A DNA stretch of 64,000 nt from Membranipora membranacea (lineage: Eukaryota; Bryozoa; Gymnolaemata; Cheilostomatida; Membraniporidae). The stretch's first letter is position 1, and every line of letters begins with the position of its first letter. The DNA lies in NCBI GenBank assembly GCA_914767715.1, contig OU612069.1, forward strand, positions 21,759,387 to 21,823,386, given 5' to 3'. The position numbers and the translations under genes are program-made. This document shows, one piece after another, positions 1 through 13,056 of this stretch. The notes beneath the pieces are model-generated. The model saw nothing but the letters and a program-made list of their open reading frames with translations, searched no databases and was not told where the DNA came from.

Positions 1-159
1 ATTACAGGTATGCAAAAACAATGGGTACTTATAGCCTATTAAACATAATCTATGCACAAAACAGAGCAGGATAGGAGGGATAGGTCAGAAGTGTTTTCGG
101 TACTTCAAACTTTTGTTTAGTATCTAAACCCACTTGACAGCTACATTGATATGTTGTAG

Positions 160-3100
160 GTAAGATGGTTGCAATGATAGCAGTGGCCGACACAGTTAAG
201 CCTGAGGCACAGTTAACAGTGTACGAACTAAAAAGAATGGGACTCAATGTAATTCTTCTAACTGGGGACAACTCCAAAACCGCTTCTGCAATAGCCAGAC
301 GGGTCAGGACTCTTTGTTTCAGTTTCTTACAAATAGGACCCTTTTTATTTCTTTCACATACCAAACTGTGTTTTTAAAGTTGAATATTGTGTGCATTGAT
401 TGTCCAATGTCAATACCAATATGTTTGGGAGTGAGCCCCTAAACCTTTCTGGCAGCTTTCTTTCCAATGTCTCATTGTCAAATTTGCCTTTATAAACAAC
501 ACCGGGAGATTCTACAACGCTAGAGTTGTTTTGGCACTGAGACTGTAACAACAATTACTTTCACAGGGATCGTTAAAACAGTTTCATCCACCTACCAACC
601 AATAAGTCACCTCTTATTGTAGGTCGGTATAAACACAGTCTATGCTCAAGTGTTACCTCAACATAAGGTAGCTAAAGTTAAACAACTCCAAAGTGGAGGA
701 AATAAGGTAAGACATGCGTCCTTATCTTCAATGCAGGGCTGCCAATTATTGTTGTGGAAAAATAATGTTTTGCAATAAGACCTTAAAATTAAGAACTCTG
801 GGTGCACCTGAAGCCATAATCTTGTAAACAAAACTCATAACGCAGAGATTTTTTTTAAAAAAAGCCTTGGCATGAGTAAAGTTCAAACTTTAAAAAAAGT
901 AGATTTCCAAGTTTTTTTTGAAAAAAGCAGAAGAGTAGAAAGTGGAATTGGAAAAAGAGTCGATCTACTCTTCAAAGAGTAGAGTTGGCAGCCCTGCTTT
1001 AGTGAGGCCAGTATCTGGTGAGGCGCTCAGGTGGCAGCAAACTGGTCCAAGACTTGTGGATCTTGCCTCATTTCGAACTCACAATGTCTTGCACTTTATA
1101 AGTATTTTTATTGACTACAGAGATTTTCATATTACGATCATGTAGATGCTTCTGTGCCTTTATCAAGGATAATAGATATTGAACTAATTATTCTGCTTGT
1201 ATAAGGCTACTTTGAGTATTCCCAGATAATATAGGTTTTTTTGTTTGTTTTGTAGGTTGCTATGATTGGGGACGGAATTAACGACAGCCCTGCGTTGGCT
1301 CAGGCAGATGTCGGGATAGCTATAGGGACTGGAGCTGATGTGGCAGTAGAAGCAGCTAAAATTGTTTTAATCAGGGTAATTATGTGTGACTAATGCAATT
1401 GATAATACTGGCGATTCAGTAATCCAAACCTAGAAACAGATTTGAGCGAGAGTTATGAAAAATCTATTTTTGTTTGTTTGTTTGTTTTTTTGATTGTTTC
1501 GTATTATTAACTTATATTTCCAATGGTTGTATGACATATATGAAGTTTCTCTGTGCTGGCTTTTTTAGAGTAACTTAGTTGATGTTGTGGCTGCCATTTT
1601 GCTGTCGGAGAAAACCGTGAAGAGAATATACCTAAACTTCTTCTTTGCTTCTATATACAATCTCATTGGTGAGTTAATCATCATAACATTTCTCCCCCTT
1701 TGAGGCCTGCATAAACTCAGAGCCCAAACCAGGTCAGCTAAAAGATGGATATCTTATTTGTGTATGATGTTTCTGTGCTGCTACAAATATTTCACTGTTG
1801 AAATTTGACGTAGCAGTCTCATCTGCATTGAAATAAAGTGTGATGTGATGATTTTAATTTACCTCGCTTACAAGTAATTCTCTTTGAGCATCAGTTTATC
1901 TCCGTCACATCTAAACTTCCATGGCAATGTATTATCCTGTTAACATACCCTAGGTATACCACTAGCAGCCGGAGTGTTTAGTCCAGCAGGGATATTTCTA
2001 CAACCATGGATGGCGGCAGCAGCAATGGCTATGTCCAGTGTGACTGTAGTCTCATTGAGCCTTCTACTCAAGCTGTAAGTATAGAATTTGATGTATGTGT
2101 GATGAATTGGTTACCTAAGATACAGGGCTCTGATGCTGATGCTAATGCTGAATACCAAGTTCTAGATCCAACAACTGTTTCTTTGGTCAGAAATTGAGTG
2201 AACATTTGTCCTTTAAAAATTTGTCGACATTAATTTTCAATCAGGTAATAATGCCTCCGCTAAATAGGCAATTTAATTTTAAGATTGTCAAACTTTTTGA
2301 ATGGTGGCTATGTTTGAGGCGGTTTATGTTTAATTGAGTGGGCACAACTCCTTAAATGAGAAACTATATCTACCTCCGTAGCATTATCCCGGTAAATTAC
2401 TCACTGATTGTGATTGGTTTAGATCTGTATATCACTATATTTTTAGATGGAAGAAACCATCAACCGAATCACTTACTACAAGGGAGTTTGAAGATCATGT
2501 GGAAAACTGTAGCATATCGGATGAGGATATTGAAGTACACACAGGGATCAATGATTGTGATGAGGAATTATCTGCTCACCCTGCCAGTAATAATGTGCGT
2601 ATAACCACCTACTTAGAGATTTGTCTCAAATTGACTGAAATTACCATATAACATTTTCAGATCCTAATGGTGACTACAAGTCACCAAGAAACAGGAAGAA
2701 AATATTTGATATTGGTACAAATTCCATTTTCTTGCTATTCTGAATCTCCCTAGGACTTGATCCACATTTTATTAATATAAAACTTTGGTTTCTTGGTCCA
2801 AGCCAGATTTTGTATTAGGTAGACATACGCAAGTTTCAAAGCACTCAGAAGGTTTCTTTCCTGCAAATCACATTGTGTTGAGCCGTTATTTCAAAAATAA
2901 AATTCACATTCAAACCTATTGGTTGAGTGGGGCATTTCGAGACAGGGAAACTTCACTGGTAGGCGAGGTATGCTTTGGCTGACTCACTTATGTCCCCAAA
3001 TCTTTCCTGCTATAAAAAGTGTAAATTGGTTAGACTGATTCCTGATATCTCTACTGTATTTATGTTGATAACATATGGATCGTTTTTGTTCTTGGTTATA

Positions 3101-3902
3101 TCAGGTTCACGTTGTTAACATGTGGTAAGTGAGGAATGGGATGCTTGTTTAAATGCTTGTCATTGTCTTGCTGCTTCCACTACTTTAATTAACTCTTGGA
3201 GATGACTGACTTGACGGTGCCAGCCTTGATTGACTCGAAAACCGAACTTGACCAACCTAACCAACTTGACCAATATGACAGATTTGAAAAATATAATAAA
3301 AATAACTTAATGATACCGCAAATATTATCAATAAAATATTTATTTAAGTATATTGGTAATTAAGTAGAATAATGTAATTACCGTAAGTTATTGATATATA
3401 ATTTATATTAGTAATTTTTATTTATAAATAAATATAAATAAATACAATATGAATAATTATATTAGTCATTTGTATTTATATTAGTATTCTTAAATTTATA
3501 TTTATATTCCACATTTATTTGATATTAGTTCTCCTGAGTTTATAATTATTATGGCTATAAGAAGCTAATTGAAAAACTTTGCTTCAAACAGCAGTTCAGC
3601 TCCGACAAAAACTCTTTCATTTTTGGGATTGTAATTTTTATCATAGCAATACAATATATACATATATAAATATATATATGACAAGAGATAAAACTAACCA
3701 TTTTACTTAATTTCTTGTAAATTTGTTCTTTTAGAGAGGGGATACAAGATTAATACACAGCATTCACAGTATCTTATCTTCTCTCGGCATTAAGAGTTAC
3801 CAATATTCTCCTCTCGCTTCTATGGAGGCGGGAAATGGACGCAGTAGATCTTATACATCAACTCCAGCTAAGGAGCAGATCGCTAATGACACAATTATTT
3901 AG
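160..3902 (+). CDS. ATP7: Copper-transporting P1B-type ATPase, C-terminal exons only (paralogue 1)
   Basis: This is the 3' part of an ATP7A/ATP7B-type copper pump, which moves Cu(I) across the secretory-pathway or plasma membrane. Exons I can join in frame are 160-302, 623-706, 1256-1375, 1569-1668, 1954-2074, 2447-2594 and 3735-3902 (TAG at 3900-3902); all have GT-AG borders. They encode the P-domain LTGDN motif, the [14 protein letters not shown] hinge, TM7 with [10 protein letters not shown] and [11 protein letters not shown]8 with MAMSSVTVV, and a cytosolic tail ending DTII. Five exon lengths match the complete paralogue on the minus strand exactly. The tail end exon shares [11 protein letters not shown] with that paralogue. 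The last T-x-I residues fit a class I PDZ ligand, as the DTAL end of human ATP7A does. No frameshift or internal stop is visible. Earlier exons lie before the window. The junction after 2594 is the least certain. Confidence 0.9.
2661..2714 (+). CDS. Possible cassette exon in the tail of ATP7 paralogue 1
   Basis: A 54-base stretch bounded by a good acceptor (ttttcag) and donor (gtacaa), lying between the WKKPS exon and the terminal exon. Its length is a multiple of three, so inclusion from the donor at 2595 to the acceptor at 3735 keeps the frame. A second reading, using a donor at 2599, gives [16 protein letters not shown], which looks more like a tail sequence but does not join in phase to the terminal exon. 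The minus-strand paralogue has no counterpart. It may be an alternative exon or intronic chance. Confidence 0.3.
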
Positions 3903-6298
3903 AAATTATATCTGACAGTTAGAAATTTTAGGTTTCATTGTCAGCTGAATGCAGGCAATCCTAAGGCAGACATATTAAGGGCTGTCATGTGAATTGATAA
4001 GCATTGGAGTTCTCCCCTCCCCCCTCCCGTCAAAATTGGATAACTGTTGTGTAATGCAGGTTCTATATTGTATTCCCTATACACATATTTACATACCCAA
4101 TACTCATTTCCGTTTTGCGAGTATCATTAGAATTATTCTCTCAGTTCTCAGAAATTATTCTTTACAATATCCGTATGATAGGCCTTTGTACATCCTTATG
4201 CACTTTATTTTTTCGACTTATGCAGCCTCAACATACTTAATAAAATTGTCACCACCCATCCAACAACCTGACAGCTGGCCTGATAGATAGCCAAAGCCCA
4301 AAAAAAGTTGATACCACTTGTCCGAGTGACCTATTTCAGGAAAAAAGTTGTCTTCTCTCATTGTATAATAAGACAACTTACGAAGGGTACGCTTATTGTA
4401 AAAAACACTCTGCCAAATCAGTGGGCAGCTGTATTAGTCCAATCACTCCTTGGTTAAATTCAAACCAACATGCCCTGAATTATTAGCTGAATCTCCGCCC
4501 ATGAACACGAGACAAAGTTAACAGATGCTGAATTGTTATGAGGCTCCATGTTTTCTCTCCAGAGAAAGGAAAATGTTGCAGGAACATTATATTGTATCAA
4601 GAGTTTTTATTTTATTTTATTTTCTTGGATGATCACCAACTTCATGGTTGAAGGTCCTGGCAATATCATTTTTCCGTTAGCCTAGGGTGAATGGCCCGCG
4701 ACAGACAAGCCAGGTAGGACCCAGGACCTAATGATCCTGAATCTGGCGCCTCTAACATTGAACTATCCCTGATCCTCTGTGCCTGAGTAGACTGACGGCA
4801 TGAGACGGACAATGTGACCAGTAAATCAGTGCCAGTGATTCTGTAGACAGTAAGCCAAGAAGTCCTAAAATTGAAACTAATTCAGTTGAAAAGAGCGGGA
4901 ACTCTACTCTTAGCCGATTCTCAATGCTACTAATAATATTAGTTTGTTCATAATTTATCACGGAGCTGTTATAGGCAAGTTTCTTTGGAAGATAAAAGGC
5001 AACTGATCTGATCTACCCACACGCTTCAAATAATATAAGATCTTTGGTTATCTCGTATTTACTCAAACTCTTCACTTTCTATCAATCTTCAGCCTCAGCT
5101 AACGAATCTTGTTGCTAGCTGATATTGAGTCACCCCTAGAGTAGCTAAAATTAGCTCTAGCCAATATTCACTGCTCTAAATTATGCAAACCATGCCTGCT
5201 TGTTAATTTATTTTAAATTTATAGATGGCATGCATTGTGTAGTTTTACAATCAACTAGCCTTGTCACGGCAGCCAAGGACTCTGTGACCAGTAAAAAGGC
5301 TAAACGATCCACTACAAACACTTCACTTGGCTAATTAATAGTAAGGAAATCTGACACCCTGATCAAATATCACATCAGTATCGACCTAGTAAAGTCATTG
5401 ATGTAAGATTACATCGTAATCCATATACTATCACAAATACTCTAGCTATATTTGAGAGGGTTCTATCTATCAATCAATCTCCGTAGGGAATTCTATCGAA
5501 TATCAAAAGCAGGGGTGAAAATCAATCATAGCTTACTTTTGGTGTTTGCTGACCCAATCAAAGATGTCGTTACATTTATCAGTTACGTATATTGATTAAC
5601 TTTTCGACGGAATAATTGCTGGAATGAATACTGTTACAAAAAAAACCTATAGCGTGATCCAGTGGGAATTTTTTGGAACTTATTTGATCGATAATCAAAA
5701 AGTGATAGCTCATCCAGCTTTTTAAGCTCAGGTGTCACACACCAAAAAATTCTACAAACAGGAGCTGCCGTAGTGTGCGCTGTCGTATACTTGTTCAAAA
5801 CTTTTCTCCCTTACATCAAAGTTTGTTGGCTGACGTATATGTTAGTATATATCACCTCACAGCTTGTTGTCAGCACATAACAGCCTCAGGCACAGTCAGC
5901 GTAGGTAGATGTTGCAGCAGGTTTTCTCGAGTGTTTTTCTGTCATGTGATGATGTAAACATCGGCTACAAGTGTTGTCAACAAACTAAAACAGCTGAGAT
6001 TTGCACTGATATAAATCATACACAACACTATAAGACTTAGAGAGAACTACACCTACTATTGGTACGCTATAGTTCACCCCTAATAACTAGAATTTTCAGG
6101 TAAGTAAGTAACATCTATTTTGTTGACTTTACTTTTCTATGTGTCTGTGCCTGTCTGCGGCGTGACCAGTGGATCGGAAGCGACTCAGAATGCAGGCAAA
6201 TGGACCAAACTTGGTCATGGTTTTATCTGATCAACTCTTTTTGGTACAGTCAGGCATCAGGCATGTTATCAGGTGCAGCCAACAGCAAGCATCCAACT
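3903..6298. other. Gene-free interval after ATP7 paralogue 1
   Basis: No convincing exon on either strand. The first part should be the 3' UTR of the ATP7 copy. A dispersed repeat with the phrase CTAGCCTTGTCACG occurs near 5258 and recurs in the fold-back element at 6299-6598. Around 6150-6200 there is a fragment ending GAATGCAGGCAAATGG that recurs elsewhere in the window. Confidence 0.5.
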
Positions 6299-6598
6299 AC
6301 TAGACTACTGGCAGTATGTAAATCAGCTTAGCATTGGTGACTTTTGTAATAAAGTCTAATTGATAGCGTAATGAAAAATTAATATTTCAGTTATCATGGT
6401 GATCATCTAGCCTTGTCACGTTGCTCCTCCCCAAACCAAAAACACCGGCTGCTTTTTTTGGTTTGGGGAGTAGCGACGTGACAAGGCTAGATGATCACCA
6501 TGTTAACTGAAATATTAATTTTTCATTACGCTATCAATTAGACTTTCTTACAAATTTCACTGATGCTAAGCTGATGTCATTACTGCCAGTAGTCTAGT
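6299..6598. repeat. 300-bp fold-back (MITE-like) element
   Basis: Long inverted repeat: the left arm from 6299 and the right arm ending at 6598 are reverse complements over nearly their whole length. They meet at a short spacer around 6435-6460 between two CCAAACC/GGTTTGG blocks. The innermost section, about 6365-6535, is almost perfect. No coding capacity. A fragment of the same arm (GGTTTGGGGAGTAGCGGC) recurs at about 6641-6658, so the family has more than one copy here. Probably a non-autonomous DNA transposon or fold-back element. Confidence 0.85.
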
Positions 6599-6747
6599 GT
6601 TTAATTTTCATTTCAGTGTTTCTGCTGTTTGAATTTTGGTTTGGGGAGTAGCGGCTTGACAAGGCTAGTGATCGTCTTGTTATTAGAAAATATCCTTTTT
6701 AAGTTCAAGTTTCTAGATTTACACAACAGAGATAATCTACCCCAGAA

Positions 6748-9700
6748 ATGGAGGAGACAATTACACATGAGCCGTATGATAACTGCATCACTGAACTCAA
6801 CAAGATCACCCTGAAGAAAAATAGATCATGCGGAGACAACTCTGAGTCTGGACAGACAGTGACTGAAACAAGGTAAGTTTGATACTCTGTGTATTTGAAA
6901 ATGATAGGTAAGTAGGCTCAGGTTTAGGCTCATTCGGTTCGAGCACCCACAGCCAGCCCTTAATGGCGTTCGGGATGGTGGTCGCGGCCTTAACAACCTC
7001 AACGACCGTCTACGGCCACAATCGCCATCCTCAACGCCATTTAATCAGTAATATGTGAGGATTTCCACTGCAAATCGATGACTACTGGGGTATGTTGGGA
7101 CCCCGGGTGTGCCCAAAACCTACCTAGGAATTAAAATCAATCACGGCATATATGGGGTATGGCCTTTGAAGCTACTACTTATCATGAATCCCATTCCTCC
7201 AGATGTGATGAGTGATATCACTGCCTGATTTTTCCAAGCCGCAACAAGAACAGCAACTCTAATTAGTCACCCTTGATGGAGACAGGGGTTAAAGACAATG
7301 TTAACAAATAGCCAATGATAATTATTTGTTTGGTTTGTTTTTAACATTTATTGGCAACAATCTTCATCATCTAAATGATGTTCTTCCAAATGTGCCATAG
7401 CATGCCAAGCAATAAAAAATAAAATCAGAAAAATGGAAGTTTGGCTCGGCTAAATACACAGAAAACAATGAAAATGGTTTTGTCTGACATAAAATATATA
7501 AATGTGTGCCTTCACATTGTTTGGAGACCTGATGTGTTGTGTAAGGTGGAATTTCTTATTCCAGTACTGTTGCCGAGAAGGAGGCAGTACCAGTGTCTCC
7601 ACAGCGAGCTCAGATTGCCGACCTATCTGCTACCAAGTCACAGATTATCAAATCAAAAGGAATACCAGTACTCTCTAAGAAGAGAGTATCAGATAAAAGC
7701 TGGATACAGAAGGGGCGGGGCCTGTACTCCAGTGACCAATCAGTGAACAGGCCGGCATCGCGACCAAGCCAGCTAAAAGGTTCGGGAGAAGGTAAGAAAT
7801 ATAAAAGCATGGCTGTATGTTACTGAATGGGTGTATAAAGAATTGTTGTCTGGACTTATCAACCAGCAGTCATGTTAGTCACCCACCCTGTGTGCCATGA
7901 TCATGATATACCCGCAGCAATAGTTTGTGCGCTTGAACTACTGCAACAATAACAGATACAACATATTCCACTCCCTGGAAAGCAGCATCAACATGGGATT
8001 TCGTCTTCATGGCACCCATTTGTCAAACAGACAATATATCCTGAGATGAGTAAAATATTCGGTGGAGAAAAATTTTTGTATTTTGACACACAGGCTATTG
8101 GTATAGTGAAGTTGATGGCTAGCTTTTATTTCCTCAACATGATAACCCCCATCTCGGAAAGCGATAAATGTTCCTAGCTACCATGAAATCACCCTCAAAC
8201 TATCCAAATATAATTCAAGCTATTATAAAGCCAGCTGCTATAAAAAGGCGGCTCACTCCATTATTTTAATGTTTATGATAACTTTGTAAGATATACTCCT
8301 CTTTCAGGGAACAAGAATAGGAATTTGAGCCCAGTGAGTGTAGCTCAGATAGTCTACAGTCCGATGAGATTGATGAGGAAGATCGATCCGACTCTTTCTC
8401 TGAGGAGGTACAGTCTGTTCGGGCCGAATGTAGCTCCAGTCTGGGAGTATTACACTGACGTACCAGGTGAGCCAAATTTTGTAGAAAATTAAAGTTGAAA
8501 ATTGAGCATGAGAGACTGGTTAAACCTGCAAGAGGACTCCCTCCCAATCTGCTTACTTATTGAATGATCAAATAAGCAATGATTCAAAGTAAAACGATAG
8601 TGATAAATTTGCTAAAAACATTCCTTATTCTAACTGAAAGACCAGCATCCGCGATATTATTCTACGCCTGACACGGCTACTCAATAATTGTATGACTATA
8701 ATAATTTTGCATTGGGTCATCGAGAATTTACTGCTTTTGGCTTCAATCTCAGCTCCTGTCGCATTAACTTCCTGTAAGTGAGTAGTATGCACTTACCAGT
8801 TGCACAATTTCTCCTTCTGAGGTTTGTATGATAATAAGCGTAGATGGTGCGATCAACTTTAGATTCTTCACCCTCATTGTAGGCTTGATACAGATCCCAT
8901 CTGATACACCTGTGTGGAAAGTGTCAATGTTTCAGAAGAGAAACTGTGCCCTGGTACATACCGTCATGGTAGGTTATCAACAGATTTGGGTGAATCGTTC
9001 TCGTTTAGAAGTTGTCTGCTCGTGTTGAGGATAATAATACATTTATTGTCAGCAACAATTCATCATCTTTTCAAGATGTGACAAGAACTTGAATGGCAAA
9101 AAGAGAAAAAGGATATGTCCGATCGTTGTACAAGTGATCAAACTTTCAGTTGAACGTAAACAATTAATGAATGATTTAGGGCTGTATCAAATTTGAACTT
9201 TCTGAGTGTCTGGTGTTTGCCAGGAGGAGGCAACAAAACATGAAAACCTCACTTAGTGAAACTTGAATCAAAGCTCAAGTAGGTGTGATAACTTTTTGTA
9301 GAAGGAAAGAGAGGAAATTTCACTATTATCAAAACAAAGGGCTTTCGAGTATTGCTAGGAAAGTTAATACTAATACTAATTTGTCAAATAAAAATAGTTA
9401 TTGTGCGGTTATGCTTACTTATTGTGATTTCAATATGACTGTGTGTTTCATAGAATTTTAAACAATAACTCTCTTGTAGAGGAGGGAGGAACAGGAGCGA
9501 TGCAGACGAGAGATGGAGAGGATTGAATTAGAGAGACGTACCTGTGTACCTGAATGGATGAAGGAAATATCAGAGAGACGCAGGAGGAGAAAACTTCAAC
9601 AATTCGACGATCCACAAAGAGCAGTGCCAGCTGACGAGGTGAAGATATTATTTTAGTTGACGACACAGTCTTTTGAGATTATCCTATCGATATGGTGTCT

Positions 9701-10787
9701 GAAAAACCCTACATCCAATAAAAATTTCAGTGGGATTTTAAATTTTGTTACTCAGCTCATCAAAAATCTGCTGGCTTACCAACTAGCAATTAATTAGTTA
9801 ATCATCTTGATTATTAGACATTGGGAAATTTTTCAATGGTCGTTGAAACATTCTTTAATATTTTAGCCTCTGAGTCAATATTGAACAGCAAATATTGTCA
9901 TCCTGCAGTGTGAATAAAACCAATTGAACTTTTGAACTTCCTGTAACCCACCCTGAAAAGAGCAATTCTGTTTGCGGTGGTCGAAAAAAAGTATCGACAT
10001 AAACGCAATAATTCATGCACAATCAATCTGATAGCAGTACTGATCATGTAACGTTTGATCAGTGTGCCCATTGTCTAGTTTATTAAGGACAGATTTTTAA
10101 TCTTCACAGATCATGTTTTTTTGAAGCAATTTGCATGAATGCAGTCACCTTTTGGTCAAGGTTATTGGCTTCATTTTTTGTTGATACCTTAGAGGATTAA
10201 GGTATCACGGCACTTTGTATCTCGATATTCATGCCTACGGTTCACACTCATCTAACCATATTAGTTTGTATTAACTCCCACCCCTGCTAGCAAATACTAC
10301 GCCACCCAAAATCTAGAGCTTTAAAGCCATGAGGTTATCTTTTATGTCATAAAGCCGTCCGTAAAGGATTAATGTTAGCTAGAGTCTAGTTTTGCTAGTT
10401 TGGGGTGATTCAATGTCAGCTAGCACTAAATTTTGGCTACCTGGGGTGTGAGTCTTTATACATTAATAAGGGTGAGTAAGTGTCAGCTAGCCATAAATTT
10501 AGCATTACTTCACCCTTCCAGAGTATTTTTAATATGAAATGATTATAGTTATATACTAAACTTAGCCTCCAAAGTTGTCGTTCCCCTCGGACAACCTCTA
10601 TGCACTGCCACAGACTGACCAAATTCCAAAAGTCCTAAAGTTGACTGATTCTATATGATACCTGTTGCAGGAATGCCATGATGATGAAACTGAAGAGCTG
10701 CAGGAGAAAACCTTACCTCCATGGCAACAAGAGCTGCTCCTACGTAGGAGGGGACAAATCTCCACCAACAGAGTACCTATCAAATAG
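6748..10787 (+). CDS. Small basic protein with C-terminal P-x-W motifs (unrecognised; actin/PP1-adaptor-like motifs)
   Basis: Five exons: 6748-6872, 7565-7791, 8308-8459, 9480-9638 and 10671-10787 (TAG 10785-10787), giving about 259 codons. The start is METITHEP-like (MEETITHEPYD), just after a possible acceptor (ccccag), so an upstream exon is possible. The third exon reads VAQIVYSPMRLM. The fourth is a charged helix RREEQERCRREMERIELERR leading into VPEWMKEISERRRRRK (Trp at about 194). The last contains LPPWQQELLLRRR (Trp about 239). Such P-x-W-(K/Q)-x-x-L(L)-x-(R/K) segments resemble those of phostensin/taperin/espin-type cytoskeletal adaptors; that is an inference from motif shape only. 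The 8459 donor (gtacca) is weak; the stronger donor at 8467 would break phase, so an exon may be missing in the 8.5-9.5 kb intron. Confidence 0.6.
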
Positions 10788-11520
10788 AGTCTGGCCTGGG
10801 AAGTTTGTCCCAAGTTCCGTGCTGGGAAGTACATCATTTTCTTGAAATACAAGTTCCAAGTTGTCTTCTTCGATGGCTGTTACATGACGAGGCTTATATC
10901 CGAATTCAGAATATTTTTATATGCATTTTATCTCATGCAGAGTAACCTTATAGACATTCACCACGGCGACAGGCCACATGTGGATCAAGTTTGTGTGCAA
11001 AGGGGAATTGCTCCCCCCTAACTAAGCAGTAGTACAAGATGAGCACCTAGGCACAGGCTTACAGGACTAAACCTGATTTAGGATACATAACACTGCTGTC
11101 ATCACCAAATCTCTGTTATTCTATTGATAGTCAGTACAAATCCTAGATTCATTTCTGATAAAGAATTTATGTAAACCTGGTATCAGCCAAGATTGATTTG
11201 TTTAATGCTAAACATAATTTTTGACGTCAAGTATTGTTGCAAGCGTACTATTTATAATGCTTTCAGTGGTATCAAAATCTGCAGGAAATTAAATTATATC
11301 ACACATTTAAGTCATACATATATAATGCGGTATAATGAAGCCCATAAGTTTGGTATGTTTAGTTTATGTCGATTACCGAGAGCAGCTATGTTCAAAGGCA
11401 TCACAAAGGCATCACAAAGTTGCATTCCCTTATTAAATTTTGATGAGTATAATTTACTATGTAACCTAGCTGCCTATAGATTTGCTACAATATGTGATGC
11501 ATTACTTTGACATTTATAAT

Positions 11521-11526
11521 AATAAA
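11521..11526 (+). terminator. Candidate polyadenylation signal for the 6748-10787 gene
   Basis: AATAAA hexamer about 0.73 kb after the stop codon, with a further AATAAA near 11639. No GT-rich element was scored; position and hexamer only. Confidence 0.3.
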
Positions 11527-12982
11527 ACATGCGCAAAATATGCTAAACGCTGTAAACTACATTTCTTTGCTACTTAGCTTGCTATCAGGCAGGCCGTAGA
11601 ATAAAGAAACTAATTCATTCTTCATCATAAAGATACAAATAAAGAACTAACTGTAAGTAAGACTTTTTGCTGGCTGTTTCTTCTGTTTGGAATGATGCAG
11701 ATTATCGATAAGTGTTGCACTTTGAAACGATGTTGACTAGTACAATAGAAAATGCAATCTACGAAAAGAACAACAGAATTTTTCCCTCTGTTTTCGCATT
11801 ATGGGCACTAATTAGTGACTGCTCAACCGGGCAACAAACCCCAAGTCATTGAAATTGATGATAAAAAAATTCACTATTATAACACAGCATTGGATGTGTA
11901 TGAGGTTATACTCCTAACCAGAATTATGATAACAACAAACAGAAGTAATCATATATCTCATTTATCTTCGATCTGGGCCCAGCAGGTAGATAACCGAGTA
12001 ATGCTGTTTTTATTGGCATTCTCCCAAATTCGGCAAAAATGACCTCTGCCTCCCCCCCCCCCCTCTCCTCCCCCTCTCTCCTCCCCCTCATCACTGTTAT
12101 ATTCACTCTGCTTTCAGTTTCACGTTGTCGATAATATTGCAGATTACTTCTCTATATACAGCTTTTAGGATAAATCGGCGGCCTGAGCCATGCTTGAAGT
12201 GCAAACCTATAATCGATTTGTTAGTATTATATCCGCTGATCGCTGTATCATGATGAGTTTTACGAGGGGATGTGTAAAATTTGATGGGCTCCAGCAAAAT
12301 ATTATGTCATAATTAAGACTGAAAGATCCCCGCATTAAGCTGGTAGGAAATAAATGTGGATTGATATGATTGATGTAGGGCTGCCTATCAATAAAACCTG
12401 CATATATGCTCTTAGGTCAGCGCTGTTGTTGCTATTTTTGATCGATCTGAGGCAGCAGTTGAAAGCTTTGATTGATGGCTGACAGATAACATCATTTACA
12501 GCTTTCTCATGTGCTTCTTTCATTCAGAGAAACGTGCACCTGCTGGATAACCCGGATTTTGCAATGATATACCCCTAATGGCCCCAATTAAAATGATATA
12601 TTAAATTACCACCTTCAAAATAGTCAGATTTCGATGCAACCTTTTCCGCAAAACTATCAGATTGTGCGAGGGCTTCAACAACTCTGACGAGATTTTTCGT
12701 CATTGCATTATCCAAACAGCTTCTGAAAGAGGACGAGCATCATCATCTTTGAAGTGGAGAGAGGGACTGGGACCCATATTACTATGCTGCACCCTAGACC
12801 CATGGCCGCAGGAAGCCCGGCTACTATATAATTATTTTATATTGAAGAGGTAGAGTATATGAAGGGGTCTTTTTACTGCGTGTGGGGTGTGCAAACACAC
12901 AGTGGACCTCCAGTATTATTAGACCTGTTTTGCAAGGAACTGGCTAGGATGAATGACGCTCAAGTACCAAATCACAAATGAC

Positions 12983-13056
12983 TGCCGGCGCTGGGAATTG
13001 AACCTGGACCTCAAATATTGCAAGACTGTACCCTTAGCCATTAGACCACTCCTGAC
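12983..13056 (-). repeat. tRNA-derived (SINE-like) fragment
   Basis: Read on the minus strand, a tRNA-sized stretch has an A-box-like GGTCTAATGGCTAAGG and a B-box-like GGTTCAATTCC at the usual spacing, and ends GCCGGCA. The two acceptor-arm halves do not pair (5' GTCAGGA against 3' CGCCGGC), so this is more likely a SINE head or tRNA pseudogene than a working tRNA gene. Confidence 0.45.

Noticed and set aside
6950-7045. GC-rich, partly self-complementary stretch after the first exon of the small gene, considered as an RNA gene
   Set aside because: Complementarity is imperfect and no A/B box, snoRNA or miRNA-like hairpin could be defined by eye.
7441-7746. A plus-strand frame of about 100 codons starting at 7441
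   Set aside because: It overlaps the 7565-7791 exon in another frame; the exon frame joins in phase with both neighbours.
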